From assembly GCF_036320965.1 (NCBI RefSeq), contig NC_092226.1, positions 22,098,002-22,162,001 on the forward strand: a stretch of DNA of 64,000 nucleotides. The letters are read 5' to 3'. Of the stretch, positions 57,666 through 64,000 are shown one piece after another (position 1 is the first letter of the stretch; each line of letters opens with the position of its first letter). The notes beneath the pieces were generated by a model. That model ran no database searches and was not told the origin of the DNA. It saw only the letters and a program-made list of their open reading frames with translations. A program made the translations under genes and the position numbers. Origin of the DNA: Panulirus ornatus (Eukaryota; Arthropoda; Malacostraca; Decapoda; Palinuridae).

Positions 57666-57890
57666 TTAAACCATTTTTCCCCCTTTCTAAACATTCCCTC
57701 TGTATTTGAGGCTAGAGGTACACACGTTTTCAATCCTTAACATAAATTTCACAGAGCATTTCACTTCAATACCCTAGTTCCTGAACTCCATATACCAATC
57801 AATGTTACCATAGAAATTATAAAGTTCTGTGTATCCATTCACATCATGAGATAGAATATCTGATCCCTTGCTCTGTTTCTAAGTATTTAA

Positions 57891-58198
57891 AAGAGGTAGT
57901 GAAAGCTTTGCGGAAGATGAAAGCCGGCAAGGCAGCAGGTTTGGATGGTATTGCAGTGGAATTTATTAAAAAAGGGGGTGACTGTATTGTTGACTGGTTG
58001 GTAAGGTTACTTAATGTATGTATGACTCATGGTGAGGTGCCTGAGGATTGGCGGAATGCGTGCATAGTGCCATTGTACAAAGGCAAAGGGGATAAGAGTG
58101 AGTGCTCAAATTACAGAGGTATAAGTTTGTTGAGTATTCCTTGCGCTACCTCGCAAACGCGGGAGACAGCGACAAAGTATAATAAAAAAAAAAAAAAC
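57891..58198 (+). mobile_element. Internally deleted mini-RTE, type B tail
   Basis: About 250 bp of RT start (VKALRKMKAGKAAGLDGIAVEFIK through NYRGISLLSIP) join directly at 58138-58142 to the terminal 3' end 'ccttgcgctacctcgcaaacgcgggagacagcgac', then 'aaagtataat' and a 14-A tract. The junction shares 'cct' between the two parents. About 1.5 kb of RT and UTR are missing. The remaining RT piece is free of stops. Confidence 0.88.
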
Positions 58199-58397
58199 TA
58201 ACAAAAATTACTTATTATGACTGTTAGCCAGTATTATTGAATGGCAAAGAAGGTCAGCACATAATTTATCACCAAGTGACTTCTCTCATTCACAGGAAGA
58301 GAGGGAATCATGTCATGACATATTAATTGTGATCATGTTTGGCATACCTTACGTTGGCCATTACACTGATATCATTCCCCATTTTTTGCCTTCAAGA

Positions 58398-58838
58398 TTA
58401 TTTTTATTTTATTTTGCTTTGTCACTGTCTCCCGCATTAGCGAGGTAGCGCAAGGAAACAGACGAAAGAAATGGCCCAACTCACCCACATACACATGTAT
58501 ATACATACACGTCCACACACGCAAATATACATACCTATACATCTCAATGTACACATATATATACACACACAGACATATACATATATACACATGTACATAA
58601 TTCATACTGTCTGCCTTTATTTATTCCCATCGCCACCTCGCCACACATGGAATAACAACCCCCTCCCCCCTCATGTCTGCGAGGTAGTGCTAGGAAAAGA
58701 CAACAAAGGCCCCATTTGTTCACACTCAGTCTCTAGCTGTCATATAATAATGCACCGAATCCACAGCTCCCTTTCCACATCCAGGCCCCACAGAACTTTC
58801 CATGGTTTACCCCAGACGTTTCACATGCCCTGGTTCAA
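58398..58838 (-). mobile_element. RTE 3'-UTR-only insertion, type A, 10-bp TSD
   Basis: The insert is flanked by exact repeats gccttcaaga (58388-58397 and 58839-58848). From the left it has an AAATA-type tail (reversed), the terminal hairpin region and the complete type A UTR, ending at 'tcacatgccctggttcaa', i.e. exactly where the RT ORF would end. It carries no protein-coding part of the LINE beyond the last few codons. Confidence 0.92.
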
Positions 58839-58848
58839 GCCTTCAAGA

Positions 58849-61292
58849 GTAGTTCTGTAAGAATACAAAGTAGGTGCTCTGATGATGGACATAATACTTC
58901 TAAAATTAAATATGTTTGTTAAACCTTGGATGAAAGTAGAGGTGATAAATGAAATGATAGTGGATAAAGTACAGCATTGGTGACTGAAGCATTTGGAACT
59001 GGTATGCACATTTTGTACAGCCATGATCTACACTAGCAAAAGAATGACTATGTCATTGTGATGGTCTTCAAGTTATAGTATTATGATGGTGCTTTAAAGG
59101 ATTATTAGGAAAATATTTCCTGCCTTGTTGACAAAGCAGCATGAGTGTTTTGCTTCGAACACAAGTGGTAGTTTGCCAGTGCAAAATAGCCATGGTTAAG
59201 TCTTTTCTTTATAAAATGGAAACTAAGGAATTTTGTGACTATATATGTGGTTAGCTCATGTTTCAAGTGACAGCATGGCACAAAAGCCTCAGGAGTATGC
59301 ATCAGTTGATCAACTGATGACAATGCTACAGTGGAAGTATATGGTGGGTGATTCAGCTTGATTGGTTCAAAGCATTACTTCCTCCCCCGGGATGAAATGT
59401 ACAGCACTAAGATAACTTGGCTACTTTGGTGGTGTATGCCTTCAAGCAGATTGGTAGTCAGGAAAAATAATTCATGTCGTTTATACACCTGATGTTTTAA
59501 CAAGGTGATATTCAGACACCCACAAAACTTAGCAACAGGGACAAAAAACTGCAGTTGTGTAGTTAAATGTCTTTAAACTTTACCAGTAATTTTTTTCTCA
59601 TTGTTTTACTTGCATATGAAATAACAATTTAACATAATTGACTGAGAAGAATGTACTTGCATGAAAAATTACCTTGCAAATGAAGTAACAATTTAACATA
59701 ATTGACTGAGAAAAACGTACAATTTCACCCAGAAAGGAAATACCAATGCAACATTTCCATTTTGTTCATATACTTGACCAAGTCATATCAGGGCCTGATA
59801 GTAGTGGCTTGGACTGCTACAAACTTTTAATTATCTGTGATAGCTGTAAGTGAAAGCATTGTTTTAGGTGTGAAAAAATATCCTGTTTAGTATAATGATT
59901 TTATAATCCGTTTTCCAGTGCAAGCTTAGAAAAGGAATAGGTGAATCTCATTTACTGTATGATAATTCATTTAGTTAAAAAGGAGGCACAATTGTTTTCC
60001 AAACTGCATCTTATAAGATGCCAGGCCATACCAGGCTTGTTTTGTGCAAAGTTAATGTATTTGGTAGTTATTTTTAATAATTTTATTAGGGATAAGAAGC
60101 TTCAAGTTATGAAATTTATTCATTTACATGAATCTTCAGTATCATTTAGAAAGGCATCTTTGAAGACATTGCTTTCCCTATTTACCCTTTATATTTAAAA
60201 GAAGAATGGTTTTGTATTCCTTAATGCCAAGCTTTTATCTTTCATTTAAAGAGTAACTGGTTTAGGGCAGAGCAGGATTTAGATATGTGGTACTGCCTGG
60301 ATCATTAAGCATTTATTCTAATGTTTTGCTTTTGAATTCACTTTATCCTTTGTTGACATTTTAAGGCTGAAACTACTTATGTCAAAATGTCATATTTATG
60401 AATTTCTTTGTAATAAGTGTTTGTTGAATATCTTTTGTTTCATTATACAGTATGTTATTGTGGAATATTAATTTTCAGCCTGTTATAAAACCTGGAACTT
60501 CTGTCATCACTATTGCTCCCAACATTGCTTCTGTCCATATAATTGAGGGTATTGCTCCCTTGGCATGAAATAGCTTACAAATAAGCTGTTATAATATAAA
60601 TTGAAGATAATTTAAAAGTCCAAAGAGTACCATGTGGTGTCTGAAACTAGTCAACAATAACATTGGTTACTTTTAAGAAACTTGTTTCTTTAGATCAGAT
60701 AAATATTGAATTATCATATGCACACTGGATTGGGGTTTGGCTTTTTGGAATAAAATGGTAAAATAGAATCGTATATTACAAATAACCAGTGTTATTTGAG
60801 ATTGAGCTCTGCCATTCTGCTTTGTGGTCTATGGGATGTCACCACATAAATGTTAAGGTTTCTTGTTAACTATTTTGTACAAGTGTTGTAAAACAACTTT
60901 GATGTGGTGATCTGTTGTTTGCTTGAGATTACTGGTGCATATTATGGTATAAATGTCCAGCATTGCAGTTTTTTGGTCAATGCATATTCATCCAACATAT
61001 CATTTCATCATCAAAACATATATTTCTGTGATATTGCGGTAAGTGCCAGATAATATCACATTCTTCACAAATTGACTGCATCTAAATAAAGTGTCCTTCA
61101 GTATTGGTAATTTTTTTCTTTCCTTCCAAAGGAATCTAAATTCCTGTAAAAAATAATAATAGTCAAAAACATTTGATATATTTTGTAAGTTGTCTGAACA
61201 TTGCTGCTGCAACTGAATATGTGGCTTGATAAAGAAATACAGAAACAGTCAGAAGATAATAGTCAAGAAGCAGTAAAAATATTAAATTTATA
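58849..61292. other. Quiet stretch
   Basis: No gene, RNA or known transposon was recognised. A 54-bp-period duplication is listed separately. Confidence 0.5.
59622..59729. repeat. 54-bp tandem duplication
   Basis: 'gca.atgaa.taacaatttaacataattgactgagaa' starts at 59622 and 59676. Both are followed by '.aa.gtac'. Few differences. Confidence 0.88.
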
Positions 61293-62440
61293 AAGGGAAG
61301 GAGAGCGAGTAGTTCAAGTCATGGCTGGTCTGCCGCAGGAGTGTGTGATGTCACCATGTATGTTTCCTTTGTTTAACGATGGGATGGTGAGGGAGGTAGA
61401 TGCAAGTCATTAGAGGGGCAAGTATGCCATCTGTAGGGGATGAAGGAGCTGGGAAGTGAGTCAATTGTTGTTTTCTGATGACACAGAACTGGTGGCAAAT
61501 TCGAGTGAGAAACTGCAGAAGTTGGTGACCGAGTTTGGAAGTGTGTGTGAAAGGGAGAAGTTAAAAGTAAATGTACATAAAAGCAAAGTTATTCGGTTTA
61601 GCAGGTTAGAGCAACAGGTTAGTTAGTAGAGTGTGAGTCTGAATGAAGAAAATTTTGAGGAAGTGAAGCATTTAAGATACCTGGAACTGGACATGGTAGC
61701 ATATGGAACCATGGAAATTAAAATCAGTCATAGGATGGGTTGGGGGCAAAGGTTCTAGGAGCATTGAAGAATGTGTGGAGAGAGAGGTTGTAGAAGGGTG
61801 ACAGTGGGTTTGTTTGAAGGTATAGCAGTCCCAGCAATGTTGTATGGATGAAAGGTATGGGCTATAGATGAGGATGTGCCGAGAAGGAAGTATGTTTTAA
61901 AATGAAATGTTTAAAGAGGTTTGGGGTGTGAGGTGATTTGATCAAGTAAGTAATAAAAGAATAAAGAGACAGTTATGTTAATAAAAAGTGTGTGGTTGAG
62001 AGAGCTGAAAGGGCTGTGCTGAAATGGTCTGGACATACAGAGAGAATGAGTAAGGAGAGGTTGACAAATAGGATATATGTGTCAGAAGTGGAGGGGGACA
62101 AGGAGAAGTGGGAAGATGAAATTGGAGATAAGGGTAGGAGTTAAAAAAAATTTAAGTGATCAGGGCCAGAACATGCAGGAGGGTGAAAGGTATGCACGGG
62201 ATACAGTGAATTCAAGCAATGTTTACAGGGATGAACATTATGTCAGTAGACCAAACCAAAGCACATTAACAGGCTGCGAACACCATAGAAAGGTCTGTGG
62301 GCCTAGGTGTGGATTGGGAGGTGCGGTTTTAATACCTTGCACATGACAGTTAGTGGACAGATTTGAGCAAATGCAACCTTTCTACATCTCTTCTTGGCAC
62401 TACCTCACTAAAGCAGGAAACAGTGATCATCTTTGAAAAA
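61293..62440 (+). mobile_element. Old RTE relative, motif B to 3' end, plus
   Basis: Broken plus frames show the motif B region ('ctgccgcaggagtgtgtgatgtcacca'), motif C ('ttctgatgacacagaactggtgg', with F-S-D-D instead of F-A-D-D), VNVHKSKVIRFSR-like sequence at 61570, the C-terminal region (62030-62190) and a 3' UTR ending 'cactacctcactaaagcaggaaacagtgatc' with an A tract at about 62437. It is strongly diverged, with several indels. Confidence 0.78.
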
Positions 62441-62517
62441 AAAAACTAAGAAGTTAAGGCCAAAGGAGTGCACAATTCCCAGCTAATGGAAGCAGCATGG
62501 CCTTTGGCTGTGCTTCT

Positions 62518-62585
62518 ATGTGGATAGGTTGAGCCCTTCATTCGTCTGTTTCCTTGCACTACCTCGCTAACGCAGGAGACAGCGT
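62518..62585 (+). mobile_element. RTE terminal 3' fragment, plus
   Basis: The segment contains only the last 65 bp of the LINE, 'ttcgtctgtttccttgcac' then 'tacctcgctaacgcaggagacagcg', followed by (ttta)n. It abuts the next element in tail-to-tail orientation. Confidence 0.75.
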
Positions 62586-62605
62586 TTATTTATTTATTCA
62601 TCTAT

Positions 62606-64000
62606 TTATTATACTCTGTCGCTGTCTCCCACATTAACAAGGTAGCGCAAGGAAACAGATGAAAGAATAACCCAACCCTCCCACATACAAATGTATATAC
62701 ATAAATGCCCACGCACGCACATATACATACCTATACATTTCAACGTATACATAAATATTCATATATTTTATATTTATTTATTTTGCTTTGCTGCTGTCTC
62801 CCGCATTAGCGAGGTAGCGCAAGGAAACAGACGAAAGAATGGCCCAACCCACCCACATACACATGTATGTACATACACGTCCACACACGCAAATATACAT
62901 ACCTATTCATCTCAATGTACACATATATATACACACACAGACATATACATATATACACATGTACATAATTCATACTGTCTGCCTTTATTTATTCCCATCG
63001 CCACCTCACCATACATGGAATAACAACCCCCTCCCCCCCTCATGTGTGCGAGGTAGCGCTAGGAAATACCACATTGTTCCAATTCACTCTATTCCTTGCA
63101 CGCCTTTCACCCTCCTGCATGTTCAGGCCCCAATCACTCAAAATCTTTTTCACTCCATCTTTCCACCTCCAATTTGGTCTCCCACTTCTCCTCGTTCCCT
63201 CCACCTCAGACACATATATCCTCTTGTTCAATCTTTCCTCACTCATTCTCTCCATGTGACCAAATCATTTCAAAACACCCTCTTCTGCTCTCTCAACCAC
63301 ACTCTTTTTATTTCCACACATCTCTCTTACCCTTACATTACTTACTCGATCGAACCACCATAAATATTCATACACAAACATATACATATATACACATGTA
63401 CATATTCATACTTGCTGCCTTCATCCATTCCCATCGCCACCCTGCCATACATGAAATGGCACCCCCCTGCCCCCGACGAGGTAGCGCTAGGAAAAAACAA
63501 CAAAGGTCACATTCATTCATACTCAGTCAATAGCTGTCATGTGTAATGCACCGAAACCACAGCTCCCTTTCCACATCCAGGCCCCACAAAACATTCCATG
63601 GTTTACCCCAGACGCTTCACATGCCTTGGTTCAATCCACCGACAGCACGTCAACCCCGTTATACCACATTGTTCCAGTTCACTCCATTCCTTGCATGTCT
63701 CTCATCCTCATGCATGTTCAGGCCCCGATCGCTCAAAATCCCCTTCACCTCCAATTTGGTCTCCCACTTCTCCTTGTTCCCTCCACCTCAGACTTATGTC
63801 TTTTTTTGTCAATCTTTCCTCACTCATTCTCTCCATGTGACCAAACCATTTCAACACACCCTCTTCTGCTCTCTCAATCACACCCTTTTAATTACCACAC
63901 ATCTCTCTTACCCTTTCACTACTTACTCGATCAAACCACCTCACACCACATATTGCCCTCAAACATCTCATTTCCAGCAAATCCACCCTCCTCTGCACAA
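62606..64000 (-). mobile_element. RTE-like LINE, type A, minus; host of a nested copy
   Basis: Its 3' UTR runs from 62606 (tactctgtcgctgtctcccac) to 62749 and resumes after the insertion at 63373 ('cacaaacatatacatatatacacatgtacatattcat'). It continues through the UTR to the ORF end (63640) and the C-terminal region, leaving the window at 64000. Across the gap the UTR order is exactly continuous. The ORF-end codon is TGA (reverse of 'cgtcaacccc'), although the UTR is type A, so that CpG-to-TpG change arose here independently. Confidence 0.87.
62764..63358 (-). mobile_element. RTE copy nested in an RTE 3' UTR, 14-bp TSD
   Basis: Exact 14-bp repeats cataaatattcata flank the insert (62750-62763 and 63359-63372). 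From the left it has an AAATA-type tail, the type A UTR to about 63066 ('gcgctaggaa'), an internal deletion of about 230 bp, then the reverse of the ORF end and C-terminal region up to 'cgatcgaaccacc' (5' truncation). Confidence 0.93.

Noticed and set aside
29422..64000. A second host gene downstream of the Kelch gene
   Set aside because: Every frame longer than about 100 codons there is LINE, its antisense shadow, the CxxC repeat ORF or low complexity. I found no spliceable conserved exons.

Overview
The window looks like nuclear DNA of an arthropod, most likely a decapod crustacean. The reasons are one host gene with very small exons in multi-kilobase introns, and many degenerate copies of an RTE-like LINE whose repeated coding and 3' UTR sequence resembles what I remember of decapod genomes. 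The species assignment is from memory only.

Host gene. Four + strand exons (585-725, 7971-8085, 19841-19981, 29246-29421) join in phase 0, 1 and 1 with GT-AG introns of 7.2, 11.8 and 9.3 kb. They encode 190 residues: the last four Kelch blades and the stop codon of a KLHL2/KLHL3-type protein (Drosophila kelch, 'ring canal kelch homolog'), a Cullin-3 substrate adaptor. The BTB and BACK exons must lie upstream of base 1. I recognise no other host gene.

Mobile DNA. The introns and the whole region after 29421 are filled with transposons. (i) The RTE-like LINE occurs in about 20 segments on both strands, in two young 3' UTR types (A and B) plus older relatives. (ii) Jockey-like LINE fragments (EEP endonuclease and RT) lie at 1-233, 16090-18110, 19265-19590 and 24434-25620. 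(iii) A CR1-like LINE lies at about 33000-38828, with pieces at 50514-50795 and 56885-57665; a further RT fragment is at 31880-32990. (iv) There are two tRNA-like SINEs and a 230-bp SINE-like element whose 3' end matches the RTE LINE. (v) A 1.3-kb DNA element at 37355-38677 has about 70-bp terminal inverted repeats and a broken ORF of a family I cannot name. (vi) A dead Tc1-like transposase lies at 43010-43627 and a possible pogo/CENP-B-like fragment at 26890-27180.

Layout. 1-7970: intron 1 with two RTE copies and small tandem repeats. 8086-19840: intron 2 with the longest RTE copy, a 3.4-kb diverged satellite carrying two SINE insertions, and a Jockey-like LINE. 19982-29245: intron 3, mostly RTE and Jockey-like fragments. 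29422-31560: 3' UTR and quiet flank. 31560-41216: a layered nest of LINEs and the DNA element. 41217-51475: Tc1-like relic, old RTE relics, and a large inverted repeat of RTE copies around an intact 519-codon RT ORF. 51476-64000: mostly quiet DNA with several clean RTE insertions, ending in an RTE-in-RTE nest.

The most useful signals are structural. Target-site duplications order the insertions in time, a 5'-inverted insertion carries junction microhomology, and the RTE LINE and the SINE-like element share a 3' terminus. All family calls rest on motif reading by eye; no alignments or searches were run.
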